Source of the DNA: Microbacterium invictum
GTDB lineage: Bacteria > Actinomycetota > Actinomycetes > Actinomycetales > Microbacteriaceae
Direction of reading: 5' to 3'
NCBI RefSeq assembly: GCF_034421375.1
Contig: NZ_CP139779.1
Coordinates: forward strand, 744,001-808,000
DNA length: 64,000 nucleotides
The translations under genes were made by a program, and so were the position numbers. Shown here piece after piece: positions 51,734 through 60,901 of the stretch; positions within the stretch are counted from its first letter, which is position 1; each line of letters opens with the position of its first letter. Under the pieces are notes generated by a model. That model saw only the letters and a program-made list of their open reading frames with translations. It was not told the DNA's origin and made no database searches.

Positions 51734-52740
51734 CGGTCACCGCTCCCGACACCGACGCGGTGGTCGCCGCGAAGCGGCGGTCCTCCTTCTCGCCGCTGGC
51801 GATCCTCGAACGCTACGGCGTGATCGTGGCGTGGCTCGTCGTGATCGTCGTGTTCTCGATCCTCCGGCCCGCGACCTTCCCCACCGCCGGGACGGTCTCG
51901 CTCATCTTCGGCACCCAGACGGTCATCCTCGTCGCCACCCTCGGACTCATGCTGACCCTCGCCGTCGGCGAGATCGATCTCTCGGTCGGCAGCGTGGTCG
52001 GATTCGGTGCGTCGCTGATGGTCGTGCTGAACGGCGTGGCCGGCGTGGACGTGTGGCTGTCGTTCCTGCTGACGATCGCCGCATGCGCCCTGTTCGGTCT
52101 GTGCAACGCCGTCCTCACCGTGATCGTGGGCGTGCAATCGATCATCGTGACCCTCGCCAGCGGCACCCTGCTCGCGGGGATCACGCTGGCCGTCACCGGA
52201 TCCAAGGTCGTGACCGGACTCGATGTCGCCGTCGTCCAGCTCATCTCCACGAGGTGGTTCGGCATCCCGATCCCGTTCTACCTCGGCATCGTCCTGACCG
52301 TGGTGCTGTGGTTCGTGCTGCAGCACACCCCGCTCGGTCGCCGCATGGCCTTCGTCAACTCCAACCGGGTGGTCGCGCGCCTCGCGGGCATCCGTGTCGA
52401 CCGCATCCGCATGGGAGGACTCATCGCGACGGCGGTGTTCGCCGGTCTCGCGGGCGTCATCCTCGCGGGTCAGAACGGCGCGGCCAACCCGCAGGCGGGT
52501 GCCTCGTACCTTCTGCCCGCTTTCGCCGGCGCGTTCCTCGGATCGACCACCATCCGTCCCGGCACGTTCAACGCCGTCGGCACCTGGGTCGCCGTCTACT
52601 TCCTCATCACCGGCATCACGGGCCTCGTCTACCTCGGCTTCGCCGGGTGGCCCGAGCAGGTGTTCTACGGTGCGTCCCTCCTCGTCGCCGTCTCGCTGAG
52701 CGTGCTCGCGCGGCGACGACGACGGGAAGGAATCACCTAG
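51730..52740 (+). CDS. ABC transporter permease, RbsC/XylH type
   Basis: A 336-residue permease with about eight to ten helices. It has the family segments VATLGLMLTLAVGEIDLSVG and a GLAGVILAGQNGAANPQAG stretch ending near AFLGSTTIRPG. Carbohydrate-uptake class 2 permeases import sugars, but also other polar compounds. With the binding protein and the ATPase downstream it forms a complete importer. Its place between amidase and hydratase genes implies the carried substrate is the cyclic amide or imide, or a related compound, rather than a sugar. The ATG overlaps the preceding stop. Confidence 0.9.
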   Translation: MTVTAPDTDAVVAAKRRSSFSPLAILERYGVIVAWLVVIVVFSILRPATFPTAGTVSLIFGTQTVILVATLGLMLTLAVGEIDLSVGSVVGFGASLMVVLNGVAGVDVWLSFLLTIAACALFGLCNAVLTVIVGVQSIIVTLASGTLLAGITLAVTGSKVVTGLDVAVVQLISTRWFGIPIPFYLGIVLTVVLWFVLQHTPLGRRMAFVNSNRVVARLAGIRVDRIRMGGLIATAVFAGLAGVILAGQNGAANPQAGASYLLPAFAGAFLGSTTIRPGTFNAVGTWVAVYFLITGITGLVYLGFAGWPEQVFYGASLLVAVSLSVLARRRRREGIT

Positions 52741-52790
52741 CACCGTCGTCCCGATCCGATCAGCTGCGGCTGCCGCCGAGACATCTGCCC

Positions 52791-52822
52791 GGTGGCCTGG
52801 GCACCGCTGTGCCCCGGCCACC
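52791..52822. terminator. 14-bp hairpin upstream of the binding-protein gene
   Basis: Arms 52791-52804 and 52809-52822 pair with a single T-C mismatch around the loop CGCT. There is no U-tract. It lies in the 135-nt gap between permease and binding-protein genes and could attenuate transcription or protect an mRNA end. Confidence 0.5.
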
Positions 52823-52875
52823 CCGTACCCACAACCGAATACCCACCCGAGCCCCACCCACCGAGAGGCAATTCC

Positions 52876-54048
52876 ATGACCATTCGCACACCCGGACGCG
52901 TCGCGGGCATCGCCGCGGCGCTGGTCCTCATCGCAGGATTGGCCGCGTGCTCCACCGACGCCGGCGGAGCGGCCCCGGCCGACTCCGGCGCCCCCGCCGA
53001 CTCCGGCGCCGCCGTCGACACCGCCGGGATCGAAACCGCCCAGGCCCAGCTGGACATCTACTACGAGCCCCCCACCTGGCAGGGCCCCGACGTTCCCGTC
53101 GATCTGACGGGCCTCGAGGGCAAGCGCGTCACCTACATCAACGTCTCCAGCGGCATCCCCGTCCTGAAGTACTGGACCGACACCGTCAAGGCGATCCTCG
53201 ACGAACAGGCCGGCGTGATCCTGGAGGAGGTCGACGCGAAGGGTTCCGTCGACGAGGCGAACCGCGGGTTCCAGCAGGCCATCGCCAGCGGGGCTGATCT
53301 GATCGTGCTCCAGGCACTCTCGCCGGAGCTGTTCGCCACGCAGATCGCCGACGCCCAGGCGCAGGGGATAAAGGTCATCACCGGCAACACCGGTGTCCCG
53401 GGTGATGTGTCGGAGGGCCAGGACGCCGAGGTCTCGTTCGACTACGTCAAGATCGGCGAGCTCATCGCCGACTGGTTCATCGTCGATTCCGAGGGCGCGG
53501 GCAAGGCCACGGTCATCTCATCCGACGACGTCCCCGCGTCTCAGCCGCAGGTTCAGGCCACCCTCGACCGGGTCGCCGAGCTGTGCCCCCAGTGCGACGT
53601 CAAGGTCGAGGACATCCAGATCCCGCAGTGGGAGACCTCGGTGCCGACGCTCGTGCAGAGCACGATCAACACCGACCCGGAGCGCACCTACTTCCTGCCG
53701 CTCTACGACGGCCAGGGGCTCTCGGGCCTCGGCGCCATCCGCGCCGCGGGGGCCGGAGACCGCGTGACCATGGGTGCGTTCAACGCCACCCCCGGCATCG
53801 TGGAGAGCCTCATGGACCCGACCAGCGGCCTCGGTCTCGACATCGGCGGGCAGAACGAGTGGTGGGCCTACGCCATGGCCGATCAGATCTTCCGCGTCCT
53901 TCAGGACGAGGAGCCAATCGAGAACTACAACGTCGGCCTGCGCATCTTCGACCGCGACAACGCGGAGGAGCTGATCGTGGGCGAAGAGCTCGACTGGTAC
54001 GGCTACGACGGCTACCGGGACGAGTTCCTGGCTCTGTGGGGTAAGTGA
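52876..54048 (+). CDS. ABC transporter substrate-binding lipoprotein
   Basis: A 390-residue periplasmic-binding-protein type 1 protein (ribose-binding-like). The signal peptide ends in a lipobox with lipidated C25 (GLAAC), followed by an Ala/Pro/Asp linker and the two-lobed domain (GIPVLKYWTDTVKAIL, DLIVLQALSP, VITGNTGVPGD). It hands ligand to the permease/ATPase pair. The gene stands between two strong hairpins, which may allow more binding protein than membrane subunits to be made. The ATG at 52876 has AGAGG upstream. Ligand unknown. Confidence 0.9.
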   Translation: MTIRTPGRVAGIAAALVLIAGLAACSTDAGGAAPADSGAPADSGAAVDTAGIETAQAQLDIYYEPPTWQGPDVPVDLTGLEGKRVTYINVSSGIPVLKYWTDTVKAILDEQAGVILEEVDAKGSVDEANRGFQQAIASGADLIVLQALSPELFATQIADAQAQGIKVITGNTGVPGDVSEGQDAEVSFDYVKIGELIADWFIVDSEGAGKATVISSDDVPASQPQVQATLDRVAELCPQCDVKVEDIQIPQWETSVPTLVQSTINTDPERTYFLPLYDGQGLSGLGAIRAAGAGDRVTMGAFNATPGIVESLMDPTSGLGLDIGGQNEWWAYAMADQIFRVLQDEEPIENYNVGLRIFDRDNAEELIVGEELDWYGYDGYRDEFLALWGK

Positions 54049-54053
54049 TCCCG

Positions 54054-54084
54054 GCGGGGGGCGCGGTCATCCCGCGCCCCCCGC
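54054..54084. terminator. Perfect 13-bp GC hairpin downstream of the binding-protein gene
   Basis: GCGGGGGGCGCGG (54054-54066) pairs perfectly with 54072-54084 around the loop TCATC, six bases after the stop. No U-tract follows. It probably acts as partial terminator or mRNA 3' shield before the ATPase gene. Confidence 0.65.
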
Positions 54085-54115
54085 GTCCCGACCGGTTCGC
54101 CAGACAAGGAGAACG

Positions 54116-55639
54116 ATGACGACCCAGGATGCCGCGCCGGCGCTGTCCGTCGCGAATGTGTCGAAGACATTCGGAACGACACGCGTGCTCACAGACGTGA
54201 CCCTGTCCGTCGCCCCCGGAGAGGTCGCCGCGCTGATCGGCGAGAACGGCAGCGGGAAGTCGACCTTCATCAAGATCCTGTCGGGATTCCACGAGGGCGA
54301 TCGCGGGGGAACCGTCTGCATGGGCGGAGTGGACGTCAGCGACGCGTTGCAGGACGGCCCCGAGAAGACCGGCATGGGCTTCATCCATCAGGACCTCGCG
54401 CTCGTGGAGACCATGACGATCGTCGAGAACCTGCGCATCGGCGGCTTCTCCACCGGGTTCCTCGGTCGGATCAGGTGGAGACAGGAGGCCGAGACGGTGC
54501 GCGGATTGCTGCGCCGAGTGGGACTCGACGTCGATCCGAACGTGCGCGTGGGTGAGCTCAGCGTCACCGACCGTGCGCTGGTGGCCATCGCGCGGGGGCT
54601 CGCCGAGATCGATCGCGCCTCGCACCTCTCCGCGCGCCTCCTCGTCCTCGACGAACCGACGGCCTACCTGCCCGTGACCGGTGTCGAGCGGTTGTTCCAG
54701 GCCGTCGCGCAGCTCGCAGCGGAAGGCGTCAGCGTGTTGTTCGTCTCCCACCGGCTCGACGAGGTGCTGCGATACTGCACCCGCGCCTTCGTGCTGCGGG
54801 GCGGCCGCCTCGTCGCCGATGAGCCGACCGCCGGCCGTACCGAGCGCGACCTCGTGACGCTCATGCTCGGCCGCGCGCCCGAGGATCTGTACCCCGAATA
54901 CGCCCTGTCACCCGCCGAGTGCAGCATCGAGGTGACCGGACTCGCCGGCGGCCTCGTCGAGAGCGTCGACTTCGACGCCCGCGCGGGCGAGATCATCGGT
55001 CTCATCGGTCTGCCCGGCAGTGGCTACGAGGAGATCCCCTACCTGCTGTCGGGGTGTCGACCGGCGACCTCGGGGTCGTTGCGCGTGGGCGATCAGGTGA
55101 TGGATGTCGGTCGTCTCGAGCCGGGGGCCGCGATCCGAGCCGGTGTCGCACTTCTGCCGGCCGACCGCAAGTCGGCCAGCGGCGCCCAAGACCTCTCGGT
55201 TTCCGACAACATCACCGTCGCCACCCTGGGAAGCGTCGTCCGACGGGGCGTGATCTCGCGTCGCGAGGAGCGCGATGTCGTGGCAGCGCAGATCGAGCGA
55301 TTCCACATCGCCCTCCCCGACCCGCAACATGCGTTGAGCTCGCTGTCGGGAGGCAACCAGCAGAAGGCGCTCCTGGCGAAGTGGGTGATCTCCGCCCCGC
55401 GCGTGTTCTTCCTCCACGAACCGACCCAGGGGGTGGACGTGGGCGCCAAGCGCGAGGTGTTCCGCCACCTCACCGAACTCGCACGCCAGGGGGCGACTCT
55501 GGTGATCTCGAGTGTCGAATACGAGGACCTCGCGGCCCTCTGCACGCGCGTGCACGTGATGCGTCGCGGGCGCATCATCCGCACGATCGAGCGCGACGAC
55601 CTGAGCGCGCACGAGCTGGCCGTGGCGGTGCACGGATGA
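54116..55639 (+). CDS. ABC transporter ATP-binding protein, RbsA/MglA type
   Basis: A 507-residue protein of two fused ATPase domains. Domain 1 has Walker [10 protein letters not shown] (about residues 42-50) and Walker [13 protein letters not shown], with a degenerate signature ([14 protein letters not shown]). Domain 2 has a degenerate Walker A ([11 protein letters not shown]) but an intact signature [17 protein letters not shown]. This split is normal for the family. It energises the importer formed with the permease and binding protein. AAGGAG upstream of the ATG; the stop overlaps the LeuC-like gene. Confidence 0.92.
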   Translation: MTTQDAAPALSVANVSKTFGTTRVLTDVTLSVAPGEVAALIGENGSGKSTFIKILSGFHEGDRGGTVCMGGVDVSDALQDGPEKTGMGFIHQDLALVETMTIVENLRIGGFSTGFLGRIRWRQEAETVRGLLRRVGLDVDPNVRVGELSVTDRALVAIARGLAEIDRASHLSARLLVLDEPTAYLPVTGVERLFQAVAQLAAEGVSVLFVSHRLDEVLRYCTRAFVLRGGRLVADEPTAGRTERDLVTLMLGRAPEDLYPEYALSPAECSIEVTGLAGGLVESVDFDARAGEIIGLIGLPGSGYEEIPYLLSGCRPATSGSLRVGDQVMDVGRLEPGAAIRAGVALLPADRKSASGAQDLSVSDNITVATLGSVVRRGVISRREERDVVAAQIERFHIALPDPQHALSSLSGGNQQKALLAKWVISAPRVFFLHEPTQGVDVGAKREVFRHLTELARQGATLVISSVEYEDLAALCTRVHVMRRGRIIRTIERDDLSAHELAVAVHG

Positions 55640-57108
55640 TTGCCCGGACGATGATCGACAAGATCTGGAGCGCCCATGCCATCGCGAGGGAGGGCAAGCC
55701 CGACCTGCTCTACATCGACCTGCACTTCCTCCACGAAGTCTCCAGCCCGCAGGCGTTCGACGGGCTCCGTCTCGCAGGGCGAGGCGTGCACCGCCCCGAC
55801 CTCACCATCGCGGTCGAAGACCACAACGTGCCCACCGACGGCCTCATCATGCGCGATCCGATCGGGCGCGCCCAGGTGGAGGCCCTCCGCCGGAACTGCC
55901 GAGAGTTCGGCATCGAACTGCGCCGTCTCGGCGAGCCCGGCCAGGGGATCGTGCACGTGATCGGCCCCGAGACGGGGCTGACCCAGCCCGGCATGACCAT
56001 CGTCTGCGGTGACAGTCACACCTCCACGCACGGCGCCCTCGGTGCCCTCGCCTTCGGGATCGGCACCAGCGAGGTCGAGCACGTGCTGGCGACTCAGACG
56101 CTCTCGCAGGCGAAGCCCCGCACGATGGCGGTGACCGTGACGGGCGAACTCGCCGACGGGGTCACCGCGAAAGACCTGGCCCTGCATCTCATCTCACGGG
56201 TCGGCACCGGCGGAGGACAGGGTCACATCGTCGAATATCGGGGGAGCGCGATCGAGGCGCTCTCGATCGAAGCGCGGATGACGCTGTGCAACATGTCCAT
56301 CGAGTGGGGTGCCCGCGCGGGTCTGGTCGCCCCCGACGAGAAGACCCTCGACTACGTGCGAGGGCGGGAGTACGCCCCGGCGGGGCCGGCCTGGGACGCC
56401 GCGGTCGATCACTGGATGAGCCTGCGCAGCGACCCCTGGGCGGTCTTCGACGCCGAGATCGTCATCGACGCCGCCGACGTCTCCCCGTGGGTCACCTGGG
56501 GCACCAACCCCGGGCAGGGGGTTCCGCTGTCCGGCTCGGTCCCCGCTCCGGAAGAGGCCGCCGACGACGTCGCCGTCGCGGGCGCCCGCAAGGCGCTCGA
56601 GTACATGGCGCTCGAACCCGGGACGAGGATGCGGGACATCCGTGTGGACACCGTCTTCATCGGCTCCTGCACCAACGCCCGCATCGAAGACCTCCGTGCC
56701 GCGGCTGATGTGCTGCGCGGGCGTGCGATCGCGCCCGACATCACCCTCCTCGTCGTCCCAGGATCGATGCGCGTCAAGGCGCAGGCCGAGGAGGAGGGGC
56801 TCGATGCCGTATTCCGGGAGGCGGGCGGTGAGTGGCGGATGGCCGGGTGCTCGATGTGCCTGGGCTTGAACGAGGACTCCGTCGCCCCGGGCGTGCGCAC
56901 GGCGTCGACGTCGAATCGCAACTTCGAAGGCCGTCAGGGCGCGGGCGCCCGAACCCATCTCGTTTCGCCCGCCGTCGCCGCCGCGACGGCGGTGCGCGGC
57001 ACGCTCTCCTCGCCCGCGGACCTGGTCGCACCGTCGACCCGTGCCGCATCCGCCGTCGCCGGCACCGCCGGCGCCTCACACGAAGGACTCTCCACCGATG
57101 ACCGCTGA
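55636..57108 (+). CDS. LeuC-like large subunit of an aconitase-family hydratase
   Basis: A 490-residue [4Fe-4S] hydratase subunit. Cluster ligands C345 (GSCTN), C405 and C408 (GCSMCLG) are present, as are [10 protein letters not shown] near residue 75 and [13 protein letters not shown] near 124. It would pair with the LeuD-like protein at 44239. The C-terminal 40 residues form an unusual Ala/Thr-rich tail. The catabolic setting suggests hydration of a substituted maleate (dimethylmaleate, citraconate) to a malate derivative, which the next gene could cleave. True isopropylmalate dehydratase remains possible. ATGA overlap with the ATPase; the start of the next gene lies 11 nt inside it. Confidence 0.9.
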   Translation: MIARTMIDKIWSAHAIAREGKPDLLYIDLHFLHEVSSPQAFDGLRLAGRGVHRPDLTIAVEDHNVPTDGLIMRDPIGRAQVEALRRNCREFGIELRRLGEPGQGIVHVIGPETGLTQPGMTIVCGDSHTSTHGALGALAFGIGTSEVEHVLATQTLSQAKPRTMAVTVTGELADGVTAKDLALHLISRVGTGGGQGHIVEYRGSAIEALSIEARMTLCNMSIEWGARAGLVAPDEKTLDYVRGREYAPAGPAWDAAVDHWMSLRSDPWAVFDAEIVIDAADVSPWVTWGTNPGQGVPLSGSVPAPEEAADDVAVAGARKALEYMALEPGTRMRDIRVDTVFIGSCTNARIEDLRAAADVLRGRAIAPDITLLVVPGSMRVKAQAEEEGLDAVFREAGGEWRMAGCSMCLGLNEDSVAPGVRTASTSNRNFEGRQGAGARTHLVSPAVAAATAVRGTLSSPADLVAPSTRAASAVAGTAGASHEGLSTDDR

Positions 57109-57985
57109 CACCACGCTCCGCGCGCGCTTCGCCGCACTCCAGGGGGCCCCGCTCTTCGCTGCGGGTGGGGGCACGCCCCTCGAAGCGCTGCTGACCGAGC
57201 AGGCGGGATTCGACGCCTTCTACCTCTCCGGCTATGCCGTCGCGGCGTGGCGGCACGGCCTGCCCGACATCGGGCTTCTGGGAATGAGCGACACCGCCCA
57301 GGCACTGCGCGCCGTGGCCCGCGTGGTCGACATCCCCATCGTGTGCGATGCCGACACCGGGTACGGCGATGTGATCGCGGTGACCGCGAACGTGCGGGAG
57401 CTCGAGGCGATCGGTGCCGCCGCGATCCAGATCGAAGACCAGGAGTGGCCGAAGAAGTGCGGCCACATGGAGGGGAAGACCGTGATCGCCCGCGACGACG
57501 CGGTGCGCAAGGTCGCCGCCGCCGTGGAGGCCCGCCGCGATCCCGAGACGATGATCATCGCGCGCACCGACGCGCTCGCGCCGCTCGGCATCGACGAGGC
57601 GATCGCCCGCGCCCAGGCGTTCGCGGCCGTCGGCGCCGATCTGGTGTTCGTCGACGCGCCCCCGTCGAAGGACGACCTCCGGCGCATCTCCGAGGAAGTG
57701 GGCGGGCTCCTGGTGGCCAACATCAGCGAGGGTGGGCTGACTCCCACCGTTCCCCTGGAGGATCTCGCCGAGCTCGGCTACGGGTTCGTGATGTACCCCA
57801 CCTCGGCGCTCCGCGTCGCGGCGCGGACGATGGGAGAGTTCCTCGCCGAGCTGAAGGCGTCGGGAACCTCGGTGGCCTGGCGAGAACGGATGCACGGGCT
57901 CGACGGCCTCAACGAGATCGTCCGTCTCGATGACTACCTCGAGGTGGATGCCCGATTCGCCGCCACCCCGGTGCCGTCTGCCTGA
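57098..57985 (+). CDS. Isocitrate lyase/PEP mutase superfamily C-C lyase
   Basis: A 295-residue TIM-barrel protein. YLSGYAVAA (42-50), the metal-site DADTGYGD (84-91) and the catalytic loop KKCGHMEGK (119-127) with C121 are characteristic of the lyases (isocitrate, 2-methylisocitrate and 2,3-dimethylmalate lyase), unlike PEP mutases, which lack the cysteine. Following a LeuC-like hydratase, 2,3-dimethylmalate lyase (to pyruvate and propionate) or methylisocitrate lyase are the leading candidates. Its ATG lies within the end of the LeuC-like gene, so the two are co-translated. Confidence 0.9.
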   Translation: MTADTTLRARFAALQGAPLFAAGGGTPLEALLTEQAGFDAFYLSGYAVAAWRHGLPDIGLLGMSDTAQALRAVARVVDIPIVCDADTGYGDVIAVTANVRELEAIGAAAIQIEDQEWPKKCGHMEGKTVIARDDAVRKVAAAVEARRDPETMIIARTDALAPLGIDEAIARAQAFAAVGADLVFVDAPPSKDDLRRISEEVGGLLVANISEGGLTPTVPLEDLAELGYGFVMYPTSALRVAARTMGEFLAELKASGTSVAWRERMHGLDGLNEIVRLDDYLEVDARFAATPVPSA

Positions 57986-57998
57986 GAAGACCGCGGCC

Positions 57999-59102
57999 AT
58001 GCTCACCATCTCCGGCGCGATCCTCGATCGGATCGGCGATCCCGCGCCCTACGCCTCCTCCCTCCCGCTGCGCATCGGTTCGCTCAGCCTCGATGACCCC
58101 GGTCCCGGTGAACTGCTCGTCCGCATCGAAGCGGCCGGCGTCTGCCACTCCGACCTGTCCGTGGTGTCCGGCGTGCGCCCGAGACCCGTCCCGATGCTGC
58201 TCGGGCACGAGGCGGCCGGGATCGTCGAGGCCGTCGGAGCGCAGACGTCGATCGCCGTCGGAACACGTGTGGTCATGACCTTCCTCCCGCGCTGCGGAAG
58301 CTGCGCGGCGTGCCGCACCGGCGGGCGCGCGCCCTGCGTCGTCGGCAGCGCGGCGAACGGTTCCGGCGTGCTGATGGGCGGCGGATCCCGGTTGCGCGAG
58401 GGCGGCGCGTCCGTCGCCCACCACCTCGGCGTCTCGGCCTTCGCCGACCACGCGGTGGTCGACGAGCGCTCCGTCGTGGTGGTCGACGACGACGTGCCGC
58501 CCGATGTCGCCGCTCTGATGGGATGCGCGGTGCTCACCGGCGGGGGTGCCGTCCTCAACTCCGCCGGCCTCGCTCCGGGGGAGAGCCTCCTCGTCGTCGG
58601 CCTCGGCGGCGTGGGGCTTGCGGCGCTCCTGGCGGGGCTGGCCCTCGGTGCGACGCGCGTCACGGCCGTGGATCTTCATCCCGCCAAGCTCGAGGCGGCG
58701 ATGGACCTCGGAGCCCACGAGGCGCTGACGCCCGACGAGGCCGCAGAGGCGGGTATCACGGCCGACGTGGTCGTGGAGGCCGTCGGGCGAGCGGTCGCCT
58801 TCGAGCAGGCGATCGCGCTGACCGCCCCCGGCGGCCGGACCGTCACTGTCGGCCTGCCCGCTCCCGACGATCTGGCGACCCTCTCACCGCTGTCGCTCGT
58901 CGCCGAAGGTCGCTCCGTCATCGGCAGCTATCTCGGCGGATCGGTTCCCCGGCGCGACATCCCCCGATTCCTCGCGCTCTGGCGAGAGGGACGCCTCCCC
59001 GTCGAGAAGCTCGTCAGCCGGCACATCGCCTTTGACGAGATCAACGATGCGATGGACGAGCTCGCGGCGGGCCGGGCCGTGCGTCAGATCATCCGGTTCT
59101 GA
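57999..59102 (+). CDS. Zinc-dependent alcohol dehydrogenase
   Basis: A 367-residue medium-chain dehydrogenase. Catalytic zinc ligands are in AGVCHSDL and GHEAAG; the four structural-zinc cysteines are in CGSCAACRTGGRAPC; the cofactor motif is GLGGVGLAALLAG. It is the last gene of the catabolic operon, 13 nt after the lyase. It may oxidise a hydroxymethyl group on the substrate or handle an aldehyde product. Nothing in the sequence fixes the substrate. Confidence 0.9.
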   Translation: MLTISGAILDRIGDPAPYASSLPLRIGSLSLDDPGPGELLVRIEAAGVCHSDLSVVSGVRPRPVPMLLGHEAAGIVEAVGAQTSIAVGTRVVMTFLPRCGSCAACRTGGRAPCVVGSAANGSGVLMGGGSRLREGGASVAHHLGVSAFADHAVVDERSVVVVDDDVPPDVAALMGCAVLTGGGAVLNSAGLAPGESLLVVGLGGVGLAALLAGLALGATRVTAVDLHPAKLEAAMDLGAHEALTPDEAAEAGITADVVVEAVGRAVAFEQAIALTAPGGRTVTVGLPAPDDLATLSPLSLVAEGRSVIGSYLGGSVPRRDIPRFLALWREGRLPVEKLVSRHIAFDEINDAMDELAAGRAVRQIIRF

Positions 59103-59132
59103 CCCGCGCCCGGCTCTCCGCCCGTCGGCGGG

Positions 59133-59666
59133 TCAGCTGGTCGACGCCTCCACCACCGACAGCCGCCGAAGCGCGTCGATCGCGTCGCGAGTGACGTGTT
59201 CCGGATCGCCCTCGACCGACACGGCGGCTCCGAGTTCGTCGGCCTGGAGGGGCTCGAGCGTCTGGAGCTGCGACTCCAGGAGCGCCGGCGGCATGAAGTG
59301 GCCGGCCCGGTGGCGGAGGCGCTCCGCCACCCGGCCGCGGGTTCCGGTGAGGTGGATGAAGGCGATGTCGGGTCGTTCGGCCCGGAGCGCGTCGCGGTAG
59401 GCGCGCTTCAGGGCCGAGCAGGCGATGACGGTCGCCTCCTGGTCGACGTCGGCGAGTCGCGCGGCGACGCGCGCGAGCCACGGCCAGCGGTCGTCGTCGG
59501 TGAGCGGCTCACCGCGGGCCATCTTCTCGCGCGCTTCGTCGGAGTGCAGGTCGTCGGCGTCGACGAACGGCGCGCCGAGCGCGGCGGCGAGGGCGATCCC
59601 GACCGTGGTCTTCCCGGCGCCGGAGACGCCCATCACCACCACGGGAGAACGCAGGACGTCGCTCAC
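59133..59666 (-). CDS. gntK: Gluconokinase
   Basis: A 177-residue kinase of the GntK group with Walker [10 protein letters not shown] (about 13-21), [14 protein letters not shown], and the arginine-rich [15 protein letters not shown]. It phosphorylates gluconate to 6-phosphogluconate. In this glucuronate cluster the expected kinase would act on 2-keto-3-deoxygluconate, so either gluconate is co-metabolised or the true KDG kinase lies elsewhere. The GTG overlaps the stop of the dehydratase gene. Confidence 0.9.
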   Translation of the reverse strand: MSDVLRSPVVVMGVSGAGKTTVGIALAAALGAPFVDADDLHSDEAREKMARGEPLTDDDRWPWLARVAARLADVDQEATVIACSALKRAYRDALRAERPDIAFIHLTGTRGRVAERLRHRAGHFMPPALLESQLQTLEPLQADELGAAVSVEGDPEHVTRDAIDALRRLSVVEASTS

Positions 59667-60901
59667 CAGTCGTGCACCGTCCCATCGAGCAGTCGGTTGT
59701 AGGGCAGATATGCCTGCTCGTAAGGGTACTTGCCCGCTTCGTCGACGTTGAGTTCGACGCCGAGTCCGGGTCGATCGCCGGGGTGGAGGTACCCGTCCGT
59801 CCAGGTGAACGACTGCTCGAACACCTGATCGGTCTTCGCGCCGTGGCGCATGTACTCCTGGATGCCGAAGTTGTGGATCGCGAGCCCCAGGTGCATTGCG
59901 GCGGCCATGCCCACCGGCGAGATGTCGGTGGGTCCGTGCATGCCGGACTTGATCTGGTACATCGCGGCGTAGTCGAGGGTCTTCTTCAGCGCGGTGATGC
60001 CGCCCATGTGCGTGACGGCACCCCGGACGTAGTCGATGAGCTGGTCGCGGATGATGTCTTTGAAATCCCAGATCGTGTTGAAGATCTCGCCGATCGCCAG
60101 CGGCGTGGTGGTGTGCTGGCGCACCAGGCGGAGCGCCTCCTGGTTCTCGGCGGGTGTGCAGTCCTCCAGCCAGAAGAGGTCGTACGGCTCGAGGTCCTTG
60201 CCCAGGCGGGCTGCCTGGATGGGCGTCATCCGGTGGTGGCCGTCGTGCAGCAGCGGGATGTCGGGGCCGAACTCGTTGCGGACCGCCTCGAACACGCCGG
60301 GCAGGTGGTTGAGGTACGCCCGGGTGTCCCAGTCCTCCTCGACGGGCTTGGCGCCGCGCCGGGCCGGTTCGTGGTCGTACCGCACCGAAGCGTCACCGAC
60401 GTCGGCGCCCTGCGCGGCGATGCCGTAGATGGCTTTGAGCGTCGGAACACCCGTCTGCACGCGGATCGCCTTGTAGCCCTGCTCCTGGTGCGCGCGGATG
60501 GAGTCGAACAGCTCGGGCAGCTCCTTGCCCGAGGCATGCCCGTAGGCCATGAGCCCCTTGCGGCTCGCTCCTCCCAGGAGCTGATAGACCGGCATCCCGG
60601 CCGCCTTGCCCTTGATGTCCCACAGCGCCATGTCGACGGCGGCGATCGCCGCCATGGTCACCGGGCCGCGACGCCAGTAGGCCGACCGGTAGAGGAACTG
60701 CCAGGTGTCTTCGATCCTCGAGGCGTCGGCGCCGATCAGCAGCGGGACGACGTGCTCCCTGAGGTAGGCGACCACGGCGAGTTCCCGACCGTTCAGGGTC
60801 GCGTCGCCGAGACCGGTCAGCCCGTCAGCGGTGGTGAGCTTCAGCGTGACGAAGTTGCGGTCGGGGCTGGTGACGATGACGTCTGCCTTATCGATCAGCA
60901 C
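59663..60901 (-). CDS. D-mannonate dehydratase, enolase superfamily (ManD/RspA type)
   Basis: A 412-residue enolase-superfamily dehydratase. Metal ligands are visible in [19 protein letters not shown] and [14 protein letters not shown] and HGPTDISP are typical of the ManD subgroup. It would dehydrate D-mannonate to 2-keto-3-deoxygluconate, taking the place of the unrelated UxuA. Some ManD-family proteins prefer D-gluconate or are inefficient, so activity is inferred from the uxaC and uxuB neighbours. The GTG has GGAAGGA seven bases upstream; it overlaps uxuB by 14 nt. Confidence 0.87.
   Translation of the reverse strand: MLIDKADVIVTSPDRNFVTLKLTTADGLTGLGDATLNGRELAVVAYLREHVVPLLIGADASRIEDTWQFLYRSAYWRRGPVTMAAIAAVDMALWDIKGKAAGMPVYQLLGGASRKGLMAYGHASGKELPELFDSIRAHQEQGYKAIRVQTGVPTLKAIYGIAAQGADVGDASVRYDHEPARRGAKPVEEDWDTRAYLNHLPGVFEAVRNEFGPDIPLLHDGHHRMTPIQAARLGKDLEPYDLFWLEDCTPAENQEALRLVRQHTTTPLAIGEIFNTIWDFKDIIRDQLIDYVRGAVTHMGGITALKKTLDYAAMYQIKSGMHGPTDISPVGMAAAMHLGLAIHNFGIQEYMRHGAKTDQVFEQSFTWTDGYLHPGDRPGLGVELNVDEAGKYPYEQAYLPYNRLLDGTVHDW

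Noticed and set aside
51697-52857. Acidic 386-codon minus-strand frame over the permease
   Set aside because: It is an Asp/Glu/Arg/His-rich shadow of a clear RbsC-type permease with no recognisable domain.
44239-57108. Genuine leucine biosynthesis assignment for the LeuC/LeuD-like genes
   Set aside because: The subunits are 11 kb apart and embedded among hydantoinase, amidase, lyase and transport genes. No leuA or leuB is present. It remains possible and is listed as an alternative.
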